Both the position numbers and the translations under genes were made by a program. Under the pieces are notes generated by a model. It ran no database searches. It was not told the DNA's origin and saw only the letters and a program-made list of their open reading frames with translations. DNA of 64,000 nt from Leifsonia sp. SCN 70-46 (GTDB lineage Bacteria > Actinomycetota > Actinomycetes > Actinomycetales > Microbacteriaceae): assembly GCA_001725325.1 (NCBI GenBank), contig MEFY01000002.1:1987559-2051558 (forward strand), written 5' to 3'. Position 1 is the stretch's first letter. Every line of letters begins with the position of its first letter. Below are positions 17,132 through 24,381 of the stretch, one piece after another.

Positions 17132-18297
17132 GGCGCGCCCTCCTCGCGGGCGCACTCGTGGCGGTCACGCTCGCGGGCTGCAGCGCCCTGCCCGAGCCCG
17201 TGCCGTCCTTCCCCGCCGCGCCCGAGCGGCCCGTCGTCGACCCCGTGCAGGTGTACGCCGACGAGCGGCTGTCGACCATGACCCTCGACGAGAAGATCGC
17301 GAGCATGCTCATGGTGCACGTGCCGGGGCTCGACCCGTACGCGATCGGCGATGCGGTGGGGGCGTACGGCCTCGGCGGGGTCATCCTCATGGGCGACAAC
17401 ATCCCCGACCCGGCGAGCACCCTCGCCGACTGGGCCCCCGTGATCGAGCACGAGAGCGGCCTGCCCGCACTCATCGCTACCGACCAGGAGGGCGGCGTCG
17501 TGCGCCGCATCCGCCCCGACGACGGCCCGTCCGCCGAGGAGCTGCGGTACGAGGATCCGGCCGCCGCCCGCACGGCGTTCGCCGACCGCGCGGCGCTCCT
17601 CGCCTCCGACGGCGTGACCGTCAACTTCGGCATCGTGGCCGACGTCACGGGCGACCCGGACTCGTTCATCTTCGACAGGTCGATGGGCTCCACGCCGCAG
17701 GATGCCGCGGCGCGCGTGTCCGAGGCGGTCGCGGGCGAGCTCGGCACCGTGTACTCCACGCTCAAGCACTTCCCGGGCCACGGCGTCGCGCCGGGCGACT
17801 CGCACTCGAGCATCCCGAGCACGGGCATGAGCCTCGACGACTGGCGCGCGGGCCACGAGCAGCCGTTCGTCGCGGGCATCGACGCGGGGGCCGAGTTCGT
17901 CATGTTCGGGCACCTGCAGTTCGACGCCGTCGACCCCGTGCCCGCGACGCTCTCGCCGCTGTGGCACCAGGTGCTGCGTGGCGAGCTCGGCTTCGAGGGC
18001 ATCGCGATCACCGACGACATGAACATGCTCGAGAACTCCGGCCGCCAGGAGTACGCCGACCCCGTCGCCAACGCCGTGCTCGCGGTCGTCGCGGGCAACA
18101 CCATGCTGCTCTACGTGCAGGGGGTGGACGTGCCCTCCGTCGTCGCGGGCATCCACGCGGCTGTCGACGCGGGCACCATCTCGGAGAAGGCGATCGACGA
18201 CGCCGCTCGGCGGCTGCTCGTGCTGCGGCGCAGCCTCTCCGACGAGACGGGCCGCTTCGTGCACTGCTTCGACGACTGCCAGGCCGTCATCGAGTAG
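17128..18297 (+). CDS. GH3 beta-N-acetylglucosaminidase-like lipoprotein (NagZ type)
   Basis: This 389-residue protein starts with a signal peptide and lipobox L-A-G-C (C18), so it is predicted to sit on the outer face of the membrane. The GH3 N-terminal domain shows K-H-F-P-G-H-G...D-S-H (from K213), the NagZ loop carrying the acid/base Asp-His pair, and T-D-D-M-N-M with nucleophile candidate D296. There is no GH3 C-terminal domain, as in NagZ. It probably releases N-acetylglucosamine from muropeptides or other beta-GlcNAc glycans at the cell surface, for wall recycling. Its GTG start overlaps the tandem-HTH regulator gene. Its end overlaps the convergent hydrolase by 11 bp. Confidence 0.9.
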   Translation: MRRALLAGALVAVTLAGCSALPEPVPSFPAAPERPVVDPVQVYADERLSTMTLDEKIASMLMVHVPGLDPYAIGDAVGAYGLGGVILMGDNIPDPASTLADWAPVIEHESGLPALIATDQEGGVVRRIRPDDGPSAEELRYEDPAAARTAFADRAALLASDGVTVNFGIVADVTGDPDSFIFDRSMGSTPQDAAARVSEAVAGELGTVYSTLKHFPGHGVAPGDSHSSIPSTGMSLDDWRAGHEQPFVAGIDAGAEFVMFGHLQFDAVDPVPATLSPLWHQVLRGELGFEGIAITDDMNMLENSGRQEYADPVANAVLAVVAGNTMLLYVQGVDVPSVVAGIHAAVDAGTISEKAIDDAARRLLVLRRSLSDETGRFVHCFDDCQAVIE

Positions 18298-19159
18298 CGG
18301 CGAGCACCGCGTGCGGGTGCTCGACGGTCGCGAAGTGCCCGCAGTCCGGCACGACGATCGTGCGCGCGTGCGGCACGACGGCGCGCAGCCGCTCGAGGTC
18401 GTCGTCGCGCACGAAGACGTCGCGGTCGCCCTTGAGGGCCGTGACGGGGCATCCGATCGCCGCCCACAGCTCGTCGGCCGGGTAGCCCTTCGCGAGCGCG
18501 GCCGCCGCGGCGAAGGCGACGGGCCGCACCTCGCGGCCCAGCGAGTCGACGACGGACGCGGGCACGCGGAACGGGTGCCGGAACAGGGGGAACACCGCGG
18601 CGCGCAGCAGTCGCGCGCGGGCGAGCCCCGCGACTAGGCCGCGCCCGACGGGGCCGAGCGCAGCGAGCGCCTGCATCACGCGCCACAGGCCCGTGAAGCC
18701 CGGGAGTGCGAACAGGCCGGCGACGGGATGGCTCACGCTCTCGATCACCGACCAGGTCGTGCCCGACACGAGCGTGACCGAGCGCACCCGCCGGGGGTGG
18801 ACCGCCGCGAGGTGCAGGGCGAGGAAGCCGCCGAGGGAGTGCCCGACCACGTCCCACTCGGTGTAGCCGAGCTGCTCGAGCGCGCGCACGACGGCGTCGC
18901 ACGCGGCGTCGACCGTGGGTGGGGGAGTGAACCCCGCATCGCCCCAGCCGGGCAGGTCCACGAGCACGGGCTCGGGCACGTCGCCCGCCTGAAGCACGGG
19001 CGTCCAGGTCGTCCACGACCCCGCGGCGCCGTGCAGCAGCACGGTCGCGCGCGTCGACCGCCGCGGCCGGTGCCGCACCACCGTGGCGCCCATCGTGGTC
19101 GTCTCGAGCCCGAAGACCGCGGGGTCGTCGACGAGGGCGTACGGCGCGTACTCAGGCAC
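18287..19159 (-). CDS. Alpha/beta hydrolase
   Basis: This ~290-residue alpha/beta-hydrolase has an oxyanion strand V-L-L-H-G-A-A-G-S-W near residue 40, the nucleophile elbow G-H-S-L-G-G near 104, an acid candidate in L-K-G-D-R-D-V near 244 and a C-terminal G-H-F-A-T-V histidine. I chose GTG 19159, which overlaps the end of the upstream AlkZ-like gene by 8 nt, over longer starts because homologous sequence begins around P-E-Y-A-P-Y. The substrate is unknown. Confidence 0.85.
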   Translation of the reverse strand: MPEYAPYALVDDPAVFGLETTTMGATVVRHRPRRSTRATVLLHGAAGSWTTWTPVLQAGDVPEPVLVDLPGWGDAGFTPPPTVDAACDAVVRALEQLGYTEWDVVGHSLGGFLALHLAAVHPRRVRSVTLVSGTTWSVIESVSHPVAGLFALPGFTGLWRVMQALAALGPVGRGLVAGLARARLLRAAVFPLFRHPFRVPASVVDSLGREVRPVAFAAAAALAKGYPADELWAAIGCPVTALKGDRDVFVRDDDLERLRAVVPHARTIVVPDCGHFATVEHPHAVLAATR

Positions 19160-20228
19160 GCAGCTCGACGGGCCGGCCGGCGAAAGCGCCGTACCGCCTG
19201 AGTGCCCGCTCGAAACCCGCATGCCCCTTCTTCGTCATGGACGCGAACTCCGACAGGTCGACGACGATGCGCTTGGCCGACTCCGTGCGCTTCCACGTGC
19301 CCACGACCTCGCCGTCGACGACGACCGTCGGCAGGAAGATGCCGTTGTTGCCGGGCACGATGCGCTGCGCGAACTCGGCGGCGAGGGCGGGGGAGCGGTC
19401 CTGGTAGCCGAGCAGGTACTCGTCGAAGCCCGGCAGGGCGAACACCCCGGAGCCCGCGGGCTCGAGGCCCTCGGCGAGGTGGTGCACGACGCCGCCGAAC
19501 TCGCGCGCCTCGAGGCCGGTCGCCTCGGCGATGCCCGTGCGGGCGTCGCCGAGGGTGATCGAGGCCCACCACGCGAAGTCCCGCTCGGTGGCGGGCCCGT
19601 GGCTGCGGAAGTAGCGCGTCGCGAGCTCGGCGAGGGACTCCTCGCGCGACAGGTCGCGGTGCGTCGTGATCCAGTCGTCGAACAGCGCGAACGTGGGCTG
19701 CTTGTCGTCGTGCGGTCCGAAGACGATGACCTTGGCGTGGCCGAGGTTCCAGAGGAAGTGGTAGGCGCGCTGGCCTGTCGTCGGGATGCCCCGGCGCTCC
19801 CACTCGGCGAGCAGGGCATCCCGGCGAAGCACGGCGCGGCCGGCCAGCACCTCCCGCGCGATGTCGCCCGCGCGCGCGAGCTCGTCGTCGGAGATGCCGA
19901 GGTCGGAGCGCCGCTTGGCCGCCGTCGTCGCCTGGCGGGCGACGGCGATGTCGAGCATCCACCCGAGGTCTTCGGCGGGCACGATGTGCAGCGTGCCGCG
20001 CAGGGGCCACGAGCGCACGATGTCGCCGCTCGCGAGGGCCGCGTCGACGTCCGCGGCGGTCGTGTGCGGGGCGCGGAGCGCGATGGACCAGCGGGCACCG
20101 GGGAAGTCCTGCGACTGGAGCGCGAGCATCCACCTGACGACCTCGCCGGGCGTCGTGAGACCCCCGGGCGACGCGATGCGCTGGGCGGAGAGCCGGAGCG
20201 ACGTGAGCGCTCGACGGGTGGGGTCCAT
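19152..20228 (-). CDS. AlkZ/YcaQ-like winged-helix DNA glycosylase
   Basis: This 358-residue protein of the HTH_42 (former DUF1006) family carries L-A-L-Q-S-Q-D near its N-terminus. Q38 and Q40 match the Q-x-Q catalytic motif of AlkZ, the glycosylase that unhooks bulky N7 alkyl adducts and interstrand crosslinks. Further family features are W-P-L-R-G-T-L-H near residue 71 and the C-terminal P-G-F-D-E-Y-L-L-G-Y-Q-D-R block near 260. It should remove alkylated purines for base-excision repair. The ATG at 20228 is used because a CATAAT box lies 6 nt upstream. It is probably co-transcribed with the hydrolase gene at 18287-19159. Confidence 0.85.
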   Translation of the reverse strand: MDPTRRALTSLRLSAQRIASPGGLTTPGEVVRWMLALQSQDFPGARWSIALRAPHTTAADVDAALASGDIVRSWPLRGTLHIVPAEDLGWMLDIAVARQATTAAKRRSDLGISDDELARAGDIAREVLAGRAVLRRDALLAEWERRGIPTTGQRAYHFLWNLGHAKVIVFGPHDDKQPTFALFDDWITTHRDLSREESLAELATRYFRSHGPATERDFAWWASITLGDARTGIAEATGLEAREFGGVVHHLAEGLEPAGSGVFALPGFDEYLLGYQDRSPALAAEFAQRIVPGNNGIFLPTVVVDGEVVGTWKRTESAKRIVVDLSEFASMTKKGHAGFERALRRYGAFAGRPVELRA

Positions 20229-20234
20229 GAGTCG

Positions 20235-20240
20235 ATTATG
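20235..20240 (-). promoter_or_regulatory. -10 box of a leaderless promoter (AlkZ-like gene)
   Basis: On the minus strand, CATAAT ends 6 nt before the ATG at 20228. It differs from the TATAAT consensus by one base. Sequence upstream of it therefore need not be a 5' leader. Confidence 0.55.
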
Positions 20241-20792
20241 GTGCGGACCCCCGTCGGCCACTGCTGCTGGTGATCGGGTAAGCGAATCACCAACGGGCAG
20301 GGCACAACGTGGTTCACGGTCACGCACGCTGCGGGTTCCTTCGGGTGGAAACCCCGGCCCTGTCGGGTACAAGTCCGTGTTACCAGTGGTCCTCCATAGG
20401 GGGGACTTCGTGGCCAGCGTCACGAAGTTATCAGCGCCCCGATATACCGTCAAGCAGCCGTATCACCCCCGAGCGGGGGTAGTTTCGGGCGATGAGAGCG
20501 CTCTCAGAATGAAATCGCCACGGAAAGCGCAGCTCCCACTACGGATTGCGTTAGTTTCGCGCTTGACTAGCTGCGGATTCCGTCGCGCCCAATTTCGGGG
20601 GCGTCGGGGGTCGGGACCCGCCCGTCCGCCCCGCGGGCCCGCCGACCCAGGAGGGTCGCGCAGGGCGGCCAGAACCGCGCGCTCGTCCACTCGTGCACCC
20701 CGTCGCGGCTCGCCCGCGCCGCCCTGTCGCGCGCGAGCCTGTACGTACGCCGTCCTGCGGCACGAACGCCGTCCGCGGGCGCGGGAGAGGGG
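20241..20792. other. Long non-coding stretch with structured AT-richer core
   Basis: No convincing gene fills these 552 bases. The part from about 20270 to 20580 is visibly richer in A/T than its surroundings and contains several pairing elements. These are GGTGAT/ATCACC (20269-20274/20286-20291), GGGTTCC/GGAAACCC (20333-20354), AAGTCC/GGACTT (20371-20376/20403-20408) enclosing smaller hairpins, and a CTTCGTG/CACGAAG stem (20406-20427). On the minus strand, TTGACG (20448-20453) followed by GATAAC (20427-20432) resembles a promoter. A LacI-type palindrome lies at 20493-20506. The part from 20590 to 20792 is ordinary GC-rich sequence. It may hold a small RNA, but I cannot name one. Confidence 0.5.
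20493..20506. promoter_or_regulatory. Perfect LacI-family-type palindrome
   Basis: TGAGAGCGCTCTCA is a perfect 14-bp palindrome with the central CG of LacI-family operators. It resembles the cellobiose-regulator (CebR) consensus with changes at two positions per symmetric pair. No sugar gene starts next to it; the nearest is the GH15 gene, which ends at 20793. Confidence 0.5.
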
Positions 20793-22565
20793 TCAGGATG
20801 CCGCGGCTATCGCGTCCGCCGCGCGCACGAGCGCGAGGTGGCTGAGGGCCTGCGGGGTGTTGCCCGCCTGGCGCGCGCCCGCGACGTCGTACTCCTCGCT
20901 CAGGAGCCCCACGTCGTTGGCGAAGCCGCACAGCCGGTCCATGAGCGTCACGGCGTCCTCGAGCCGGCCGGAGCGCGCGTACTGCTCGGCGAGCCAGAAC
21001 GAGCACGCGAGGAACGAGTTCTCGCCCGCGGGCAGGCCGTCGACGCCCGATTCGGTGCGGTAGCGCAGGAGCAGTCCGCCCTCGAGCAGCTCGTCCTCGA
21101 TAACGGCGACCGTGCCGAGCATGCGCGGGTCGTCGGCGGCGACGTACCCGACCTGCGCGAGCTGCAGGAGCGAGGCATCCACGCCCGCCGAGCCGAAGTA
21201 CTGGGTGTAGGTGCCGCGCGCGCTGTCGAAGCCGCGCGCCTCGATCTCGTCGCGCATCTCGTCGCGCAGGGCGCGCCAGCGCTCGACGGGGCCCTCGAGG
21301 CCGAAGTCCTCCACCCCGCGGACGGCGCAGTCGACCGCCGCCCACAGCATGACGCGCGAGTGCGTGAACTCGCGCTCGGGCCCGCGGATCTCCCAGATGC
21401 CGTTGTCGGGACGGCGCCAGTTCTCCTCGATGTAGGTCATGAGCGCGCGCTGGAGCGGCCACGAGAAGTCCGGCTCGGAGCCCGAGCGTGCGCGCGCCGC
21501 CTGGAGGGCGATCATGACGTGCCCGAACCCGTCGCCCTGGAACTGCGTGTACGCGCCGTTGCCGATGCGCACGGGGCCCGCCCCGTCGTATCCCGGCAGC
21601 GACGTGAGCTCCGACTCGTCGAGGCGGCGCTCGCCCGAGAGGCCGTACATGATCTGCACGTCGTCGGGGTCGCCCGCGATGGCCCGCAGCAGCCAGTTGC
21701 GCCAGCCGTCCGCCTCGGCGACGTAGCCGTGGTCGAGCAGCACGTGCAGGGTGAGGGAGGCGTCGCGCAGCCAGACGTAGCGGTAGTCCCAGTTGCGCGT
21801 GCCGCCGAACTCCTCGGGCAGGCTCGTCGTCGCGGCCGCGACGATGCCGCCCGTGTCCTCGTGGGTGAGGGCGCGCAGCACGAGCAGGGAGCGGCGCACC
21901 TCGTCGGCGTAGGCGGGGTGGTCGTCCGAGGCGCGCGCCCAGGTGCGCCACCACCGCACGGTGGCCTTGATGCGCTTCTCGACCCTGAGGGGCTTCGGCG
22001 CCCCCCGGTGCGCGGGGTACCACGTGAGGGTGAGGTCGCGCGTCTCGCCCTGCGCGACCGGGAACGTCGCGGTGTGCCGGTGGTCCTCGGCCCTCAGCTC
22101 CGGCCCGCGCATGATCACGGCGTCGGGGCCCGCGATGGCGATGAGGGCGTGGCGGCCGTCCTCCGACACCTGCCGCACCCACGGCAGGGCGTCGGCGTAG
22201 CCGAACCGCACGCGCAGGTCGACGTGCATCTCCACGGTTCCGCTGATGCCGCGCACGCGCCGCACGACGTCGGCGCGGCGGTCGCCGTGGGGCATGAGGT
22301 CGGTGACCTCGACGACGCCCGTCGGGGTGGTCCACGTCGTCACGAGCACGAAGGTGTCGTCGAGGTAGCGGCGGGTGCTCGTCGCCCCCGGGTCGGTGGG
22401 CGCGAGCATCCACCGGCCGTGGTCCTCGGTGCCGAGCAGGGCGCCGAACGTCGACGCCGAGTCGAAGCGCGGCAGGCACAGCCAGTCGATGCTGCCGTCG
22501 CGGCCGACGAGGGCGGCGGTGTGGCAGTCGCCGATGATGGCGTAGTCCTCGATGGGGAGCGGCAT
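20793..22565 (-). CDS. Glycoside hydrolase family 15 protein (trehalase/glucoamylase type)
   Basis: This 590-residue protein begins P-I-E-D-Y-A-I-I-G-D-C-H-T-A-A-L-V, the start typical of actinobacterial GH15 enzymes. An N-terminal beta-sandwich is followed by the (alpha/alpha)6 barrel with G-G-T-R-N-W-D-Y-R-Y-V-W-L-R-D-A near residue 265. The catalytic block G-E-N-S-F-L-A-C-S-F-W-L follows, with candidate base E515. Members hydrolyse alpha-glucosidic bonds, and the mycobacterial relatives are trehalases. There is no signal peptide. The gene starts 4 bp after the end of the methyltransferase gene, so the two are probably co-transcribed. Confidence 0.9.
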   Translation of the reverse strand: MPLPIEDYAIIGDCHTAALVGRDGSIDWLCLPRFDSASTFGALLGTEDHGRWMLAPTDPGATSTRRYLDDTFVLVTTWTTPTGVVEVTDLMPHGDRRADVVRRVRGISGTVEMHVDLRVRFGYADALPWVRQVSEDGRHALIAIAGPDAVIMRGPELRAEDHRHTATFPVAQGETRDLTLTWYPAHRGAPKPLRVEKRIKATVRWWRTWARASDDHPAYADEVRRSLLVLRALTHEDTGGIVAAATTSLPEEFGGTRNWDYRYVWLRDASLTLHVLLDHGYVAEADGWRNWLLRAIAGDPDDVQIMYGLSGERRLDESELTSLPGYDGAGPVRIGNGAYTQFQGDGFGHVMIALQAARARSGSEPDFSWPLQRALMTYIEENWRRPDNGIWEIRGPEREFTHSRVMLWAAVDCAVRGVEDFGLEGPVERWRALRDEMRDEIEARGFDSARGTYTQYFGSAGVDASLLQLAQVGYVAADDPRMLGTVAVIEDELLEGGLLLRYRTESGVDGLPAGENSFLACSFWLAEQYARSGRLEDAVTLMDRLCGFANDVGLLSEEYDVAGARQAGNTPQALSHLALVRAADAIAAAS

Positions 22566-22569
22566 GCGG

Positions 22570-23343
22570 TCAGGGCATCCCGACGACGAGCCGCAGGCCG
22601 CCGTCGAACTCGGGAAGCGTGCGGAACGCGCCGTACTTCTCGTCCCACGCGCCCGAGGCCAGGTCGGCCGAGAGCGCGTCGAGGAAGCGCTGCACGACCT
22701 CGTCGGGCACGAAGCTCCACGCCGACATCGCCCGGCGCACGTCGGCGTCGAGCAGCTGCTCCGGTCGCGCGAAGAGCGCCTGGCCGAAGCGGTCGGTGCA
22801 GTCGGCGGGCACGAGCACGGTGCGCACGTCGACCGAGCCGCCGAGCGCCGCCGCGATGCGATCGAGCGCGGGCATCCTGCCGGCCTCGACCTCGAAGAGC
22901 TCTGGCACGTAGTCGATGAGCCACCAGTGCACGGGGGGCACGGGGTCGAAGGTCAGGATGGCGACGGGCCCGCGGGTCACGCGGCGCATCTCGCCGAGGC
23001 CGCGCTCGAGCTCCGGCCACTGGTGCACGGTGACGCTCGCCATGCTCGCGTCGAAGGTGTCGTCGGCGAAGGGCAGGTCCTGCGAGGTCGCGTCGACGGC
23101 GGGGGAGAGCGTGGCGGGCCGCTGCGCCCGCATGGAGGCCGAGGGCTCGACGGCGGTCACGTCGCGGTCGAGGGGTTCGTACGAGCCCGCGCCGGCGCCC
23201 ACGTTGAGCACGGTGCGCGCGTCGCCCAGGGCCGCGTGGAACTGGGCGGCGATGCGCGGGTCGGGCTGTCGGATGAGCGCGTAGCCCGCGCCGATGCTGC
23301 CGTAGTCCGCGTCCCCCGCGGACCCGTCGGGAAATCGAGCCAT
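22570..23343 (-). CDS. Class I SAM-dependent methyltransferase
   Basis: This 257-residue protein has the SAM-binding motif I V-L-N-V-G-A-G-A-G-S-Y near residue 45, an acidic motif in V-T-A-V-E-P-S near 62, a motif IV-like D-L-P-F-A-D-D-T-F-D-A near 90 and V-T-H/V-H-Q-W. This is a Methyltransf_11-type Rossmann fold acting on an unidentified small molecule. It is the first gene of a pair with GH15, with its own TAGGCT promoter box upstream. Confidence 0.87.
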   Translation of the reverse strand: MARFPDGSAGDADYGSIGAGYALIRQPDPRIAAQFHAALGDARTVLNVGAGAGSYEPLDRDVTAVEPSASMRAQRPATLSPAVDATSQDLPFADDTFDASMASVTVHQWPELERGLGEMRRVTRGPVAILTFDPVPPVHWWLIDYVPELFEVEAGRMPALDRIAAALGGSVDVRTVLVPADCTDRFGQALFARPEQLLDADVRRAMSAWSFVPDEVVQRFLDALSADLASGAWDEKYGAFRTLPEFDGGLRLVVGMP

Positions 23344-23349
23344 GCCTGC

Positions 23350-23355
23350 AGCCTA
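23350..23355 (-). promoter_or_regulatory. -10 box of a leaderless promoter (methyltransferase)
   Basis: On the minus strand, TAGGCT ends 6 nt before the ATG at 23343. Its TAG is the stop codon of the App1-like gene upstream. Confidence 0.55.
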
Positions 23356-24369
23356 ACCGCCGAGCAGCTCCGTGCCCTCGAGCGCGCGCGCGAGCTCGGC
23401 GCCGTTCTGCCCGTAGAACCAGCGCACGGACGACTCGGTCTCGCGCAGCGCGGCCTTCGTGCGACCGCCCGCGAGCACCGCCTCGCCGGTCGACAGCTGC
23501 CGGATCGCGACCGCGGCGACGTTGTCGGGATGCGCCGCCGAGAACTCCCCGTAGAGTGCCTCGTCGTGCTGGCCGTCGTCGCCGATGAGCAGCCAGCGCA
23601 GCTCGGGGAACTCCTCCGCGAGCCGGGCGAGGTTCGTGCGCTTGTGCTCCTGCCCGCTGCGGAACCAGCTGTCGTGCGTGGGGCCCCAGTCGGTGAGGAG
23701 GAGCGCGCCCGCCGGGTACAGGTTGCGGTCGAGGAACCGCGTGAGGGTGGGCGCGACGTTCCACGCCCCCGTCGAGAGGTAGATGACGGGCGACGAGGGA
23801 TGCTCGCGCCGCAGCCTCTCGTAGAGCACGGCCATGCCCGCGACGGGGGTGCGCGCGTGCTCGTCGAGCACGAAGGTGTTCCACGCCGCGAGGAAGGGCC
23901 GGGGGAGCGCCGTGACCATGACGGTGTCGTCGATGTCGGAGACGATGCCGAACCGCGTGGCCGGGTCGACGATGAACACGGGCGCCGTGACGGGCTCCGA
24001 GTCGTCCGTGCGCAGCGTGATGGTGTGCCAGCCGGGCTCGAGCGCCGTCTCGAGCCGCACGTCGAGCACGCCGCCGCGCGTGGGCGCGACGCGCTGCGCC
24101 ACCCCGCCCGCGATGACGGTCACCTCGGTGTCGGCGACGGGGATGCTGAAGAAGGCGCGCCAGCCCCGCACCCTCTCCCGCGGCGTGCGGCTCGCGCGCG
24201 TGAGGACGACGCGGCAGAGCACGCGGGTCCAGCCCGGAGCGCCGTAGCCCGTGTACGGGATGATCGTGGTCGTGAGGCCGCGCCTGCGGCCCCGGCGCTC
24301 GCGCCAGCGGTGGAATGCGTCCTCGATGCGCGCCGCACGGTGCATGAGCTCCTGAGCGGGTTCGACCAT
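23353..24369 (-). CDS. App1-family (DUF2183) phosphatase domain protein
   Basis: This 338-residue protein has an N-terminal beta-rich region (~35-135) and a DUF2183 phosphatase domain starting I-V-S-D-I-D-D-T-V (D145, D147, T149). That is the D-x-D-x-T motif of HAD-type phosphatases such as yeast phosphatidate phosphatase App1. L-S-T-G-A-W-N near residue 197 and L-I-G-D-D-G-Q-H-D near 247 supply the other catalytic motifs. It probably dephosphorylates a phospholipid or similar phosphomonoester. It lacks a signal peptide and is likely cytoplasmic or peripheral to the membrane. Confidence 0.88.
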   Translation of the reverse strand: MVEPAQELMHRAARIEDAFHRWRERRGRRRGLTTTIIPYTGYGAPGWTRVLCRVVLTRASRTPRERVRGWRAFFSIPVADTEVTVIAGGVAQRVAPTRGGVLDVRLETALEPGWHTITLRTDDSEPVTAPVFIVDPATRFGIVSDIDDTVMVTALPRPFLAAWNTFVLDEHARTPVAGMAVLYERLRREHPSSPVIYLSTGAWNVAPTLTRFLDRNLYPAGALLLTDWGPTHDSWFRSGQEHKRTNLARLAEEFPELRWLLIGDDGQHDEALYGEFSAAHPDNVAAVAIRQLSTGEAVLAGGRTKAALRETESSVRWFYGQNGAELARALEGTELLGG

Positions 24370-24375
24370 CCCCCC

Positions 24376-24381
24376 AGCCTA
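24376..24381 (-). promoter_or_regulatory. -10 box of a leaderless promoter (App1-like gene)
   Basis: On the minus strand, TAGGCT ends 6 nt before the ATG at 24369. Its TAG is the stop codon of the YedK gene upstream. Confidence 0.55.

Noticed and set aside
20241-20600. tRNA, cobalamin, c-di-AMP or ZTP riboswitch in the AT-richer gap
   Set aside because: No cloverleaf with a T-loop and none of the conserved boxes of those riboswitches could be found by eye. It is kept only as an unnamed structured region.
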